Assembly: GCF_009905545.1 (NCBI RefSeq) | Contig: NZ_JAAALB010000001.1 | Coordinates: 310,001 to 374,000, forward strand | Length of the DNA stretch: 64,000 nt | Source: Cellulophaga sp. BC115SP | GTDB taxonomy: Bacteria; Bacteroidota; Bacteroidia; Cytophagales; Spirosomataceae | Direction of reading: 5' to 3' | Shown: positions 26,339-34,775 of the stretch, in pieces | Numbering within the stretch: position 1 is the first letter of the stretch | Layout of the letters: every line of letters starts with the position of its first letter | Translations under genes and position numbers: made by a program | The notes under the pieces: generated by a model | The model's input: the letters and a program-made list of their open reading frames with translations, nothing else | What the model was told of the DNA's origin: nothing | Databases searched by the model: none

Positions 26339-26794
26339 TTACATATTATATCTATGAAAAATATACTCTTTAAAGTATGTGTGTTGATATACACTTTGGG
26401 TATATTCATAAATTTTATAGAATGACTTTTCATACTCGGTATCCCCGTCATCAGGATATATACCGTTGCAATTGATCATTACTTTTTTTCCGTTAGTGAG
26501 GGATATTTCTATTGTCTGACTTACAGTCAAAAAATTATTTCTATCAACGAAGACTATCTTTTCTATATTTTTCAAATAAATTTCTCTGTTTTCTTTGGAC
26601 TCAATAATAATCTTAGAATTACTGATTATAAAGTTATTAGAGAAAACAAAGAAATGAATACTACTACAAACAGCAAAGAATAATGCTAACAGGGCTATGA
26701 CTTTCAGACTGAAAATATAGCATATTATCCAAACTGGGAGCATAACGCCTAATCTGTTTACAACAAAGAAAGAATATTTATTTACTATTCTCAT
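26339..26794 (-). CDS. membrane protein with PH-like domain
   Basis: From the ATG at 26794 (MRIVNKYSFFVVNRLGVM) the protein has 151 residues; an earlier ATG at 26815 adds seven. Two hydrophobic segments (VMLPVWIICYIFSLKVIALLALFFAVCSS) precede a soluble beta-rich domain (NNFIISNSKIIIESKENREIYLKNIEKIVFVDRN, TIEISLTNGKKVMIN) that looks like a bacterial PH-like domain. A truncated copy of its 5' end is at 24056-24205. It lies in the array, with repeat I a few bp upstream. Function unknown. Confidence 0.6.
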   Translation of the reverse strand: MRIVNKYSFFVVNRLGVMLPVWIICYIFSLKVIALLALFFAVCSSIHFFVFSNNFIISNSKIIIESKENREIYLKNIEKIVFVDRNNFLTVSQTIEISLTNGKKVMINCNGIYPDDGDTEYEKSFYKIYEYTQSVYQHTYFKEYIFHRYNM

Positions 26795-26818
26795 GCTATT
26801 TTTTATCAGTAACATTTA

Positions 26819-27041
26819 TACCTATGCTAGATTTCACCTATTTTTCATCTTCTCACGCTACTCCCAGGCTCTATCAATAGGCAACAATTCCTGAATTTCA
26901 CAATTGAGTCGATTTTTCTTTACAATTTTATAGTTTAAAAATATGTAAAAAACAGGTCCAACTTATAAAGTAAAATTTCTCAAATAAGATTAGAATCCTT
27001 AGATTGAGTTATTATTAGCGTGGAAGCCAGCACTAGCGGTG
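26819..27041. repeat. array repeat copy I (degenerate, variant middle)
   Basis: The ends are recognisable (TATGCTAGATTTC on the left; TTAGATTGAGTTATTATTAG and GAAGCCAGCACTAGCGG on the right). The middle differs from copies B-F: it contains ACAATTTTATAGTTTAAAAA and AACAGGTCCAAC, shared with copy J. It begins a few bp beyond the 5' end of the PH-like gene. Confidence 0.7.
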
Positions 27042-27090
27042 GAGGCTACAAAATACTTTATCTTCCAGTTTAATAAACAAAGAGCATTAT

Positions 27091-27510
27091 TTGATTAATA
27101 TTACCAAGACACTTACCATGAGAAGAAATGTTTTAAAATTTCATTATGAAGAAATAGTTTTCATATTGATGATTCTGGCTACTACTGATTTAAAAGACTA
27201 TCATGAAGGAGATCTAATGAACTTTGCAGAGGCAATTTTAAGATTAGATTCTTTAGCCGACAAGGATTTCCTGAAAAAATTAAAGCCAATAAATATTAAA
27301 ATTAATAATTATGTTATTAACAGACTTATTGATTTACAGCATGAACTATCTAGTCTTTATGATAGCAAGCTTCATAAGGCTTTGTCTAAAGAAAGTAATA
27401 CTATAAGTAAATGCTTGATTATTTCTAGGCAATTATTGATGAGGTTAAACGAAGAGTATACTGAACCAACTAAGTATGCTGAGAAACACATGGACGTGGA
27501 TTGGGATTAG
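27091..27510 (+). CDS. small soluble protein of unknown function
   Basis: A 139-residue mostly helical protein; the ATG at 27118 (MRRNVLKFHYEE) is an alternative start. It contains YEEIVFILMILATTDLKDYH, LMNFAEAILRLDSLADKDFL and a polar C-terminus HMDVDWD. No signal peptide, no known family. It is the only clear plus-strand gene inside the array, lying between repeats I and J. The small helical acidic character would fit an immunity protein or antitoxin, but nothing else supports that. Confidence 0.5.
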   Translation: MINITKTLTMRRNVLKFHYEEIVFILMILATTDLKDYHEGDLMNFAEAILRLDSLADKDFLKKLKPINIKINNYVINRLIDLQHELSSLYDSKLHKALSKESNTISKCLIISRQLLMRLNEEYTEPTKYAEKHMDVDWD

Positions 27511-27544
27511 ACCTAATTTTGTATTGATACTGAATTATAACTCA

Positions 27545-27706
27545 CATTAGTCCTAGATTCTATCCATAGGCAACAATTCCAGCATTTCACAATTGAGCTC
27601 ATTTTCTTTACAATTTCATAGTTTAAAGATATTAAAAAAATAGGTCCAAGCCGTAGACTTGAACCTATTGGAATTTTTACTCAGGATTGGAGGCTAGCAC
27701 TAGCAT
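27545..27706. repeat. array repeat copy J (last copy)
   Basis: Left part TCCTAGATTCTATCCATAGG and right end AGGATTGGAGGCTAGCACTA flank the variant middle of copy I (CAATTTCATAGTTTAAAGAT) and a CAAGCC-GTA-GACTTG hairpin (27647-27661). It ends 30 bp before the stop codon of the carbonic anhydrase gene, so the last gene of the neighbouring operon also abuts an array repeat. Confidence 0.75.
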
Positions 27707-27736
27707 AAACTTACCCCTGAGAAGATAAAAGATTTG

Positions 27737-28480
27737 CTAGTCAAACAAGTACAAATTGTTTTGTCTTTCCTTGGTAATCAGATTTATGACATCAAATCTC
27801 CTAATCTGCGTAAATGATCCCATGTCACTATCACTGTTAATCAGTATAGATCCGAGTAAAATCACATATTTACAATTATAGTTAGTCAGTTCGACAAGTT
27901 CATTGAGTCGTTGATCGATTGCCTCATAAATTACTTCAGTTGCTTCAAATAAAGGGGATGAAGCAGTAAGTACTCGATTTTTTTGCTTGAGCAAAATTTG
28001 CTCAATGGTATTCATTTGATAATCCAATTCGGTCACATTACCTGCGATGATTTGGTCGTTGAGCAATTTACCAAGTGCTCCTTTTGCAGCACCACAACAG
28101 CCACTATTTTTATGTTGTCCTAGTCGATGAATCTCCCCAATTGTACCTGTTTTTGTTACACCAATATGCGGCCCATAATAAATGAAAACTGCACCATCAT
28201 CAGGAACATGACTGGCAAATGCAGCCATCCCCGTAAGTCCAGTAAATGGATATCCATCCAATCCTCCCATCTTGAAAGGTCCTAAAAACTCTTGAGTCCT
28301 AGCTGGATATTGAATGCTGTTGACATCGTCGCTACAAATACTATCAGCAAGCATTACTTGTTTAGGCTCCAAATCTAGTTCGGATTCTACAAAATCAATG
28401 ACTTTGTTTACACAATCAATCGTTGTCATTGCTTTGGGATACCATTGATGAACAATCCCTAGTTTTTCTCTTTTTTTCAT
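27737..28480 (-). CDS. LCIB/C-type carbonic anhydrase
   Basis: From the ATG at 28480 (MKKREKLGIVHQWYP) the protein has 247 residues; a longer frame to 28546 would overlap the bestrophin gene. It shows the motifs of the limiting-CO2-inducible protein B/C family: SICSDDVNSIQYP (Cys49, Asp51), GGLDGYPFTGLTGMAAFASHVPDDGA, FIYYGPHIGVT (His105) and SGCCGAAKGA (Cys128/129). These give the two Cys and one His expected for the zinc site and an acidic catalytic residue. The family interconverts CO2 and bicarbonate. No signal peptide, so cytoplasmic. It lies 10 bp downstream of a bestrophin gene, with a K+ channel upstream of that. Confidence 0.82.
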   Translation of the reverse strand: MKKREKLGIVHQWYPKAMTTIDCVNKVIDFVESELDLEPKQVMLADSICSDDVNSIQYPARTQEFLGPFKMGGLDGYPFTGLTGMAAFASHVPDDGAVFIYYGPHIGVTKTGTIGEIHRLGQHKNSGCCGAAKGALGKLLNDQIIAGNVTELDYQMNTIEQILLKQKNRVLTASSPLFEATEVIYEAIDQRLNELVELTNYNCKYVILLGSILINSDSDMGSFTQIRRFDVINLITKERQNNLYLFD

Positions 28481-28490
28481 GTCAAAGTAT

Positions 28491-29498
28491 TTAAAGTATG
28501 ATATTATTCTTAGGCTGTAGGGCTGGTGGCAAATCTGTTTCACCAAGCATTTCTCTCATATCTATTTCAATAGTTCGGCTCATTTGGGAAATTGGTACAT
28601 CGTTCGCACTTCCTTCAAAAGGGTTTTCAGTACTTTCGCCCACTTGCTCCAAAGATGTATATATCCAAGAAATCAATACGCTGAACGGAATCACCAACCA
28701 CACCATATATCCTTTCATCACACCCTCTATTCCTTCGTTGAGCTTGTCAAATTCCTTGAGCAAACCGAAAGGAAGAAGAATACAAAACAGCCTAATGAAA
28801 AATGTATTAATCGTTGCGAACTGCCTCGGATAAGGAAAATTTTTGATTCTTTCACTTTTGCCCTGATGATCATAAAATTCCTTCAACATCTTCTGCATTT
28901 CGACCATCAAATACGAATCAATCTCCTGATTAGCATAAAGCTCTTTAATGGTCTTACTTTGTAAACTTAGCAGCTGAGCTGCCTTATTTTTGGTAGACAG
29001 TATATACACTAACTCTTCCGCTGAAAGGTATTTTTTTAATTCCTCTTCTAGTGTCGTTTCTCTTTCTGGAATGGTATAAAATGCTTTGTACTCTTCATTG
29101 TAAGATTTGCTGGCGGTTTCCCAAGCTCTGGCATCTCTCATAGCATATCTAAGCGCAGTCAACCAAGCAAAATGACGATAAAATAGCTCTTTGGTTTTGT
29201 CAGCATTACTCAAAAAATCCCTACTCATAGTGCCCCATGCACGACTACTATTTAGAATTGCTCCCCAAATCTGACGTGCTTCCCATGTTCTATTATAAGT
29301 TTGTGTATTTTTAAAACCTACAATAAAAGCTGTAGCTGTACCCAATAATGAGACTACAGTCCAAGGTATTGCAAGCCATTTTAGGTCGGCGACCTCATAC
29401 AACACCACTGGAACAATACCAATGAATAACGTCTTATAGATATTCCTGCGAGTCCAGACTATAAATTCTGATAGTTTGTAAGATTTTCCTGAATGCAT
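28491..29498 (-). CDS. bestrophin-family anion channel
   Basis: A 335-residue membrane protein of the bestrophin/UPF0187 family. The signature TQTYNRTWEARQIWGAILNSSRAWGTM (about 66-92) corresponds to the conserved first cytoplasmic part, and PFGLLKEFDKL with the later IPFSVLISWIYTSLEQVGESTENPFEG to the second channel-forming half. Bestrophins form pentameric anion channels; algal members pass bicarbonate. The start codon shares one base with the stop of the upstream channel gene (TAATG at 29496-29500), so translation is coupled. The carbonic anhydrase gene follows after 10 bp. Confidence 0.9.
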   Translation of the reverse strand: MHSGKSYKLSEFIVWTRRNIYKTLFIGIVPVVLYEVADLKWLAIPWTVVSLLGTATAFIVGFKNTQTYNRTWEARQIWGAILNSSRAWGTMSRDFLSNADKTKELFYRHFAWLTALRYAMRDARAWETASKSYNEEYKAFYTIPERETTLEEELKKYLSAEELVYILSTKNKAAQLLSLQSKTIKELYANQEIDSYLMVEMQKMLKEFYDHQGKSERIKNFPYPRQFATINTFFIRLFCILLPFGLLKEFDKLNEGIEGVMKGYMVWLVIPFSVLISWIYTSLEQVGESTENPFEGSANDVPISQMSRTIEIDMREMLGETDLPPALQPKNNIIL

Positions 29499-30166
29499 TA
29501 TTTTGATTGATTTGAAGTGAATTTGCTTATTAAAATACCTACCAGAACCACCGAATAAAACTGACCTGCTACACCAATGAGTGAAGTAGTCAATTTGGTA
29601 AAGTAGACATTGGGAGTTATATCTCCATATCCTATTGTCGTAAGTGTGACCGAACAGAAATATACGAGATCCATAAAAGTGAGTGCTGGGTCAGAATAAT
29701 CTACCCCTTTAAATGACTGAGGATACCGATAAACCCACATTTGAAAAAGAAATACGAATATTTCAATTAGTAAAAACAGCCCGCAAGCTGCCGCCGAAAT
29801 GATATCGGTATTAATATAGCTAGGTTTGATTAGGAATTTAAAAACTTCCAGAAAAATGAAGGAATAAAATATGACATAGCAAATATTCAATAGTAGCATA
29901 AATCCGATATTACCTCTGAAGAAAGGAAGCAGGATGGGAAGCAACACCACAAAAAATGTTAAGGCGTTTTTGATGGAATTTTTGGTACGCCCTTTCTCTA
30001 TAAACACACCCACACTAGCTAAACCAAGAATAACCATGTTGATAGGCCAAATTACCTCAGTGTAAAAAGCTAAGTCAGTAACAAAAATCCCTATGTACAG
30101 GTGTTGAACTAAGGCAACCAGCAGTATTTCGTACTTTCTTTCATTGATAAAGCTTTTCAGATTCAT
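29498..30166 (-). CDS. six-helix K+ channel-like protein
   Basis: From the ATG at 30166 (MNLKSFINERKYEILLV) 222 residues with about six hydrophobic segments and a pore loop VTLTTIGYGDITP carrying the TIGYGD selectivity filter. The fourth segment lacks the regular arginines of voltage sensors, so it is probably a non-voltage-gated or weakly gated channel. An ATG at 30208 would add 14 residues. Its stop overlaps the bestrophin start. A cation path beside an anion channel would allow electroneutral movement of bicarbonate with K+; this is inference from context. Confidence 0.85.
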   Translation of the reverse strand: MNLKSFINERKYEILLVALVQHLYIGIFVTDLAFYTEVIWPINMVILGLASVGVFIEKGRTKNSIKNALTFFVVLLPILLPFFRGNIGFMLLLNICYVIFYSFIFLEVFKFLIKPSYINTDIISAAACGLFLLIEIFVFLFQMWVYRYPQSFKGVDYSDPALTFMDLVYFCSVTLTTIGYGDITPNVYFTKLTTSLIGVAGQFYSVVLVGILISKFTSNQSK

Positions 30167-30940
30167 ATAGTTAAAAGAAATAGTTAAGGTTTTTGAAAAA
30201 TTATACAAGCTGAGCTATATGACGAAATGTAACACGTTTGGTTACATACTAGCAGATTGAAGAAAGTGAAGAGGGTTCTCCATGTTCAAATGTTAGTCTT
30301 GCATTTGTTGAGTGGCTTTTGATTTCGGCTATGTTTATGATAAAATAACCTTATGATTTGAGCTATTGAACTAACTCCATTAGCGATTTCTGCATTAGAT
30401 AACTATTAGAAAATTCCTATCATCTGCGCAACTAATAAATCCTAACAAACATCCATGGGCAGTCCCTTTCTGATGTAATCTAAAGTTTGAGATGACTTCA
30501 GTTTTGTGTTTTGTAGCACTCCAAATATAAAATAGATCTAATGAATTCATCTTGGTATAGAAGCGCTTTTAAAAAAATAGAATTTCCTAAAAATCATTCA
30601 CTAAAAAGTAGTATCTTAGATTGTTAATCCACTATTTATCAGTTTGAGACATTTCAATTTTTAAAATAAATACTGATAAAATATACGAATACATGTGAGT
30701 TTAAATGGTTTGTTAGAGACTCTTTCAATACAACATTCACAACTTGTACTTTATAGTGGTGGCTACTTAAAATCCGAAATTCAATTAAAGAAAAGTAAAA
30801 GCCACAAGGCATAAACTTATCTGACACTATTCATATTTGATTCAGGCATCGAAGTTTTCGATGCCTTTTTTTGTACTTAGGACAATCTCGATTACATTTG
30901 AGTCTATAAAGTAAATAGCTACATAAAAAATTATATAAAA
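30167..30940. other. intergenic region with a terminator and no gene
   Basis: About 730 bp between the divergent channel and membrane-protein operons, AT-rich, without a coding frame of gene-like character. It ends with a clear rho-independent terminator at 30844-30873, whose transcript on the plus strand I cannot identify; a small RNA or a lost gene is possible. Confidence 0.4.
30844..30873 (+). terminator. strong intrinsic terminator without obvious upstream gene
   Basis: GGCATCGAA-GTT-TTCGATGCC is followed by TTTTTTTG, a perfect nine-base stem with a U tract on the plus strand. No plus-strand gene precedes it in the 600 bp upstream, which suggests an unannotated short transcript or a remnant. 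Confidence 0.8.
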
Positions 30941-31432
30941 ATGCGCCAGTATCTCTCACTAATATTACTATTAGTCCCTGCAATTTTGTTTGCAACACTT
31001 CTTTGGGTCTTTAAAACCAATATTCACTTAGGCATAAGACAAGTCTTCCCATTTTTACCTTGGCAGTTCTGGGCAATAGCCATCTTTGGAAGTGTGGCAA
31101 CTTGTGGCGGAATTCTTGACTGGCGATACCATCGAAATCCTCTTAATCTAAAAATACCAAAAAAAGAACGAGATGCTGAAGCTGCCGCGCTGGGACTTGG
31201 TGGAATCCCAATGTTTGTACTGATGTGGGTTAGTATGATGAGCAACTCTCCCAAAGTCTACCTTATACCAATTTTAATTGTACTCATCTACACAGTTGTA
31301 GCGATCTGTTATGATGAATTTGTGTTTCATATCAAACGTTGTGGTAAGCTGGAGAACACCTTTCATAGAATGCTAGTTGGCGGGAATGGGATTGCATGGT
31401 TAGCTTGGTTTCATTTTATTTATTGCCAATGA
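30941..31432 (+). CDS. integral membrane protein of unknown function
   Basis: A 163-residue protein with about four hydrophobic segments (MRQYLSLILLLVPAILFATLLW, FWAIAIFGSVATCGGILDW, LGLGGIPMFVLMWVSMM, VYLIPILIVLIYTVVAICYD) and a C-terminal FHRMLVGGNGIAWLAWFHFIY. A charged loop NLKIPKKERDAEAAAL lies between helices 2 and 3. No family name is recognised. Its stop overlaps the next gene's start by ATGA, so the three genes to 32632 are one translationally coupled operon. Confidence 0.75.
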   Translation: MRQYLSLILLLVPAILFATLLWVFKTNIHLGIRQVFPFLPWQFWAIAIFGSVATCGGILDWRYHRNPLNLKIPKKERDAEAAALGLGGIPMFVLMWVSMMSNSPKVYLIPILIVLIYTVVAICYDEFVFHIKRCGKLENTFHRMLVGGNGIAWLAWFHFIYCQ

Positions 31433-31944
31433 AATATCAATATCTAATAAGGAAAAGCTCCGAAATCTTAGCTCAAAGCTCCATTCCCAATACAAAGTTA
31501 TCCCTGCAATTATTTACGGATGGCGCCTTTTGGATGGCACAGTATCTTGAACTACTAAATCCCCATCAAGAAGTAAATCTCCCAAATAGGAGCTTTGAGT
31601 TATATGGATACTTAAAATATAGTCTTTGTATCTTTTTTTCTGTGATCCTTTTGGTTAAAACCTCCTTTTGGTACTTGCCAATTAGTCTTGCTATATTTTA
31701 CCTAGTCGAAGTTCACTTCCTTTTTTTATTTCCTTTGTTAATTGAAAACACTAAAAATCCAATTAAAAAAAGTTGTGAGATACTATACCAATTAGGAGTT
31801 TTCTCAACAGTGCTATTGGTAATGAGAATTGGCATATTTATGCTTATAGGTTTACTTAATTATCGAAAACCCTTACAAAACTGGCATATAGGATGCCTCG
31901 CTGTTATCGTTTGGTATCATGAAGAAGTTAGAAATAGGCTATAA
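31429..31944 (+). CDS. second integral membrane protein of the operon
   Basis: A 171-residue protein from the ATG at 31429 (MKYQYLIRKSSEILAQ), which overlaps the previous stop as ATGA. It has a polar N-terminal part, hydrophobic segments around LKYSLCIFFSVILLV, YLPISLAIFYLVEVHFLFLFPLL and VFSTVLLVMRIGIFMLIGLL, and ends in WYHEEVRNRL. No family recognised. Its C-terminal coding end overlaps the phosphoesterase start by 26 nt. Coupling implies the two membrane proteins work with the phosphoesterase. Confidence 0.7.
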   Translation: MKYQYLIRKSSEILAQSSIPNTKLSLQLFTDGAFWMAQYLELLNPHQEVNLPNRSFELYGYLKYSLCIFFSVILLVKTSFWYLPISLAIFYLVEVHFLFLFPLLIENTKNPIKKSCEILYQLGVFSTVLLVMRIGIFMLIGLLNYRKPLQNWHIGCLAVIVWYHEEVRNRL

Positions 31945-32632
31945 TCATACTTTTGAGATTCGCACTGAAAATATTCAATCAGAGCTTCCAGAAGGATTTT
32001 CAATTCTATTTATATCAGACTTGCATTTATCTTGTTTTAGTCAAAAACTGATTCATAAAGTGATTTGTGAGATTGAGGTAATTAATCCTGATATCATTTT
32101 GCTTGGAGGAGATTATATAGATTTTGATGGTGGTTTGATTTATCTAAATTCTTTATTAGCGTACTTATCAACTAAAAGATATGTTTTTGCCATAGCTGGA
32201 AATCATGATTACTTCTTTGGTATATCGAAAGTGAAATCCTTATTTTTAGAAAATAACATTAAATGGATTGAAAATGGCTATCATATTTTTTCGATAAAGT
32301 CTATCAACCTATTGGTGTCGAATCTACATGAGAAAGTCATGTCGGCAGATTTCAATATCCAGATGGTTCATAATCCGAAAGATTTCGAAAGAACCCAACA
32401 GCACTTCCATTTACAGTTGGCAGGACATCTGCATGGTTGCCAAATTGTATGGTGGAAAAAAGACCATGGATTATATCCTGGAAAACTATTTTACCCTTGG
32501 AATCTTTTAAAAAAGGAAGGACTACACAACCTCAAGCTAATTAGCAAAGGATTGGGAGATACACTCCCTATTCGGTTTAACTGTCCTAAGGATATTATTT
32601 TGGTCAATGTATTAGCTAAAGAGACTAAATGA
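31919..32632 (+). CDS. metallophosphoesterase
   Basis: A 237-residue calcineurin-like phosphoesterase: ISDLHLS (metal site 1), LGGDYID, AGNHDYFFG and AGHLHGCQIVWW complete the dimetal motif set DxH-GD-GNHD-GHxH. Related YkuE/LpxH-like enzymes act on lipid-linked phosphates or nucleotides. It lacks its own N-terminal membrane segment, but the C-terminal part and the two coupled membrane proteins suggest action at the membrane. It overlaps the upstream gene by 26 nt. Confidence 0.88.
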   Translation: MKKLEIGYNHTFEIRTENIQSELPEGFSILFISDLHLSCFSQKLIHKVICEIEVINPDIILLGGDYIDFDGGLIYLNSLLAYLSTKRYVFAIAGNHDYFFGISKVKSLFLENNIKWIENGYHIFSIKSINLLVSNLHEKVMSADFNIQMVHNPKDFERTQQHFHLQLAGHLHGCQIVWWKKDHGLYPGKLFYPWNLLKKEGLHNLKLISKGLGDTLPIRFNCPKDIILVNVLAKETK

Positions 32633-32647
32633 TTTTTGATATTAATA

Positions 32648-32680
32648 AAAAAGGCGATATCCATTACTGAATATCGCCTA
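32648..32680. terminator. terminator of the phosphoesterase operon
   Basis: AGGCGATAT and ATATCGCCT arms (32651-32677) flanked by A-rich and TATCATTA sequence form a stable hairpin 20 bp after the phosphoesterase stop codon. It probably serves the plus-strand operon; the A tract on the left allows function in both directions. Confidence 0.7.
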
Positions 32681-32736
32681 TCATTAATAAATCAGGTTTT
32701 TATTAAAAAGTTTTATACAGAGTTAGATTCAACTTA

Positions 32737-32779
32737 TTGTGAATGTAAAACATTGACAATAAAAGCTTTACATTCACAA
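32737..32779 (-). terminator. hairpin downstream of susD-like gene
   Basis: Arms TTGTGAATGTAAA and TTTACATTCACAA form a perfect 13-bp stem with a 17-base loop, about 30 bp after the SusD stop codon on the minus strand. No long U tract follows, so it may act as an mRNA-end stabiliser or a rho-assisted terminator. Confidence 0.55.
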
Positions 32780-32807
32780 TTCATCATTCACAACTCTGCA
32801 CTAATCA

Positions 32808-34757
32808 TTAATAACCAGGGTTTTGCATAGCAGTTTTTTGATCAGATGTCAAAGGTTTTCCTCCGCTGTACACGCCATCCAAAAATGTCTGTGGAATTGG
32901 TCTCAACAAATGGAAATCTTTAATATTGTTAGCTGCACCAGGGTTGTAAGCTTTCGCTCTAGCTACCAATGTTTTAGTTCTGCTCAAATCTTCCCAACGG
33001 TGGAATTCACCGCAAAGCTCTCTTGTTCTTTCGTTCAATACCAAGCACAACATTTTGTCATACGTAGAAGTATAGCCTAACTTGTTGATTACGGCTACAT
33101 CTTGCGCTGGCAAATTGGTAACACTTGTAATATCAAGCGCTGTTGCTGTAGTTGCGACAGGAATATTATTCGACTCATAGTATGAGTTTTCAGTCATAAA
33201 TGAGTTAATGTTTACATTCTGACCTGATTGAGATACAACATACGCAGCAGCACCATCTGTATAAGCAGCTCTGTCCTCACCAGCTTTATAAGCAGCTCTT
33301 TTTCTTACAGCATTGATGTAAGGAAGCGCAGCATCATAAGAACCTTGACCAAGGTTTGCCAAGCGAATTTTTGCTTCAGCAGCCATCAAATACGTCTCTG
33401 CCGATCTAGCCAATACCATGTCTCTGTAACCTCTTACTTCGTTGATTGCCAAACGTGCTCCATCAAAATGTTTACTCAATGATGGGAAACGAACGTCTTG
33501 CACTAAACTTTTTCCATCTGAAGCATGCGCTACATATACCGTAGGGACGGTTTTGTTGGTTTTTGAATAAACAATCTCATCCACATATTTCGTTTTTGTA
33601 AAACGTGTATCTGATGGACTGTTGATAATAAACATCAAACCAAGGTCACCATTTACGTATTTACCACTACCGTTATTAAGTCTACTTTTTGTTCTAAAAC
33701 TTTTCCAGAATCTTGAGTCATTCACTTGGTCGAAGGCATCATACGTAAAGTATGTAGGTGCCAAACGGCTAAACGGACGCATACCTGTCAAGTCACGTTG
33801 CATATACGGAAGGTCATCATAACGAGCCGTGAAGTACAAGTGCTGATTGTTGAAGTTTGTTGCTAACAAATTGTCCCCAAATTGTGCCGAAAGAATCAAT
33901 TCTGATAGCGTTTCGTTTGTTCCATTAGGTTTGTTATAAGCCCAAAGGTCTCCAAAATTATTTGCCAGAGGGTGTCTTGCAATTACTTCGTCTGAAAGGG
34001 TCACTACCTTAGCTAGGTCTGCGGCCTTGGTAGAAGAGTTCCAGGCATCATTGATTTCACTAGCTCTCGATAAGTACGCTTTAGCTAAGTAATGCGCTAC
34101 AGCATCTTTTGTAATTTTGGCTGGAGCACCTGTATTATCCAACAAATCATACGCTTTTGATAAATCATCGATAATTTGTGCATAAACTTTGTCTGGCGTT
34201 TCGCGAGTAAACTCTAATTCTACCGTTGTACTAACACTCAATTTCAATGGCACAGCACCATATTGACGCACCAATCTCAAGTAGTTATAAGCACGCAAGA
34301 AATAGCCTTCACCTAAAGCTGTTTTTTTGATGGCATTACTTGTCGACTTACTTTCAGTAGCTGATTTAACAATTTGATTGGCCAAACCAATGGCTACATA
34401 GTAAGTATCCCAAGCTCTTTCGGCGGCGATGGTATTACTTGTTACTACAGTCACAATCGACTTAAAACCACCATCATAGTTGTTCCAAGGGCTATTTGAA
34501 CCATCACCTCCTACATGAAACTCATCTGTTCCGTAGTTGGTAGTTGCAAACTGAACCTCTCCACTCAATGGCACATTAAAGGTCTGGTTGTAAGCACCCG
34601 TCACTGCGGCTTGAATACCTTCGTCGGTTGAGTAATAGGCATTACTTCTTTGAGTAGTTAACTCTTCTTTTAGAAAATCTGACTGACAAGACGTTGTTGC
34701 TAAAAGAGCGAATGCACAAATACCTGTTTTTATATATCTAAACTGTACTTTATTCAT
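32808..34757 (-). CDS. SusD/RagB-family glycan-binding lipoprotein
   Basis: From the ATG at 34757 (MNKVQFRYIKTGICAFALLATTSC, lipid Cys at 24) about 649 residues. The mature start QSDFLKEELTTQRSNAYYSTDEGIQAAVTGAYN is typical SusD, as are GEGYFLRAYNYLRLVRQYGAVPL, the RSAETYLMAAEAKIRL helix and the C-terminal LNERTRELCGEFHRWEDLSRTKTLVARA with LRPIP. SusD covers the SusC barrel on the cell surface and delivers substrate. It lies 18 bp after the susC-type gene. No glycosidase is linked, so the substrate is unknown. Confidence 0.94.
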   Translation of the reverse strand: MNKVQFRYIKTGICAFALLATTSCQSDFLKEELTTQRSNAYYSTDEGIQAAVTGAYNQTFNVPLSGEVQFATTNYGTDEFHVGGDGSNSPWNNYDGGFKSIVTVVTSNTIAAERAWDTYYVAIGLANQIVKSATESKSTSNAIKKTALGEGYFLRAYNYLRLVRQYGAVPLKLSVSTTVELEFTRETPDKVYAQIIDDLSKAYDLLDNTGAPAKITKDAVAHYLAKAYLSRASEINDAWNSSTKAADLAKVVTLSDEVIARHPLANNFGDLWAYNKPNGTNETLSELILSAQFGDNLLATNFNNQHLYFTARYDDLPYMQRDLTGMRPFSRLAPTYFTYDAFDQVNDSRFWKSFRTKSRLNNGSGKYVNGDLGLMFIINSPSDTRFTKTKYVDEIVYSKTNKTVPTVYVAHASDGKSLVQDVRFPSLSKHFDGARLAINEVRGYRDMVLARSAETYLMAAEAKIRLANLGQGSYDAALPYINAVRKRAAYKAGEDRAAYTDGAAAYVVSQSGQNVNINSFMTENSYYESNNIPVATTATALDITSVTNLPAQDVAVINKLGYTSTYDKMLCLVLNERTRELCGEFHRWEDLSRTKTLVARAKAYNPGAANNIKDFHLLRPIPQTFLDGVYSGGKPLTSDQKTAMQNPGY

Positions 34758-34775
34758 CTTAAAAATCATTAAAAG

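Noticed and set aside
18466-27706. A classical integron with attC sites
   Set aside because: No tyrosine integrase is in the window and the repeat ends lack a clear RYYYAAC/GTTRRRY pair. The similarity is in arrangement only, so it is reported as cassette-like.
18466-27706. CRISPR array
   Set aside because: Repeats are 150-220 bp, diverged and separated by genes, not short identical repeats with uniform spacers. No cas gene is seen.
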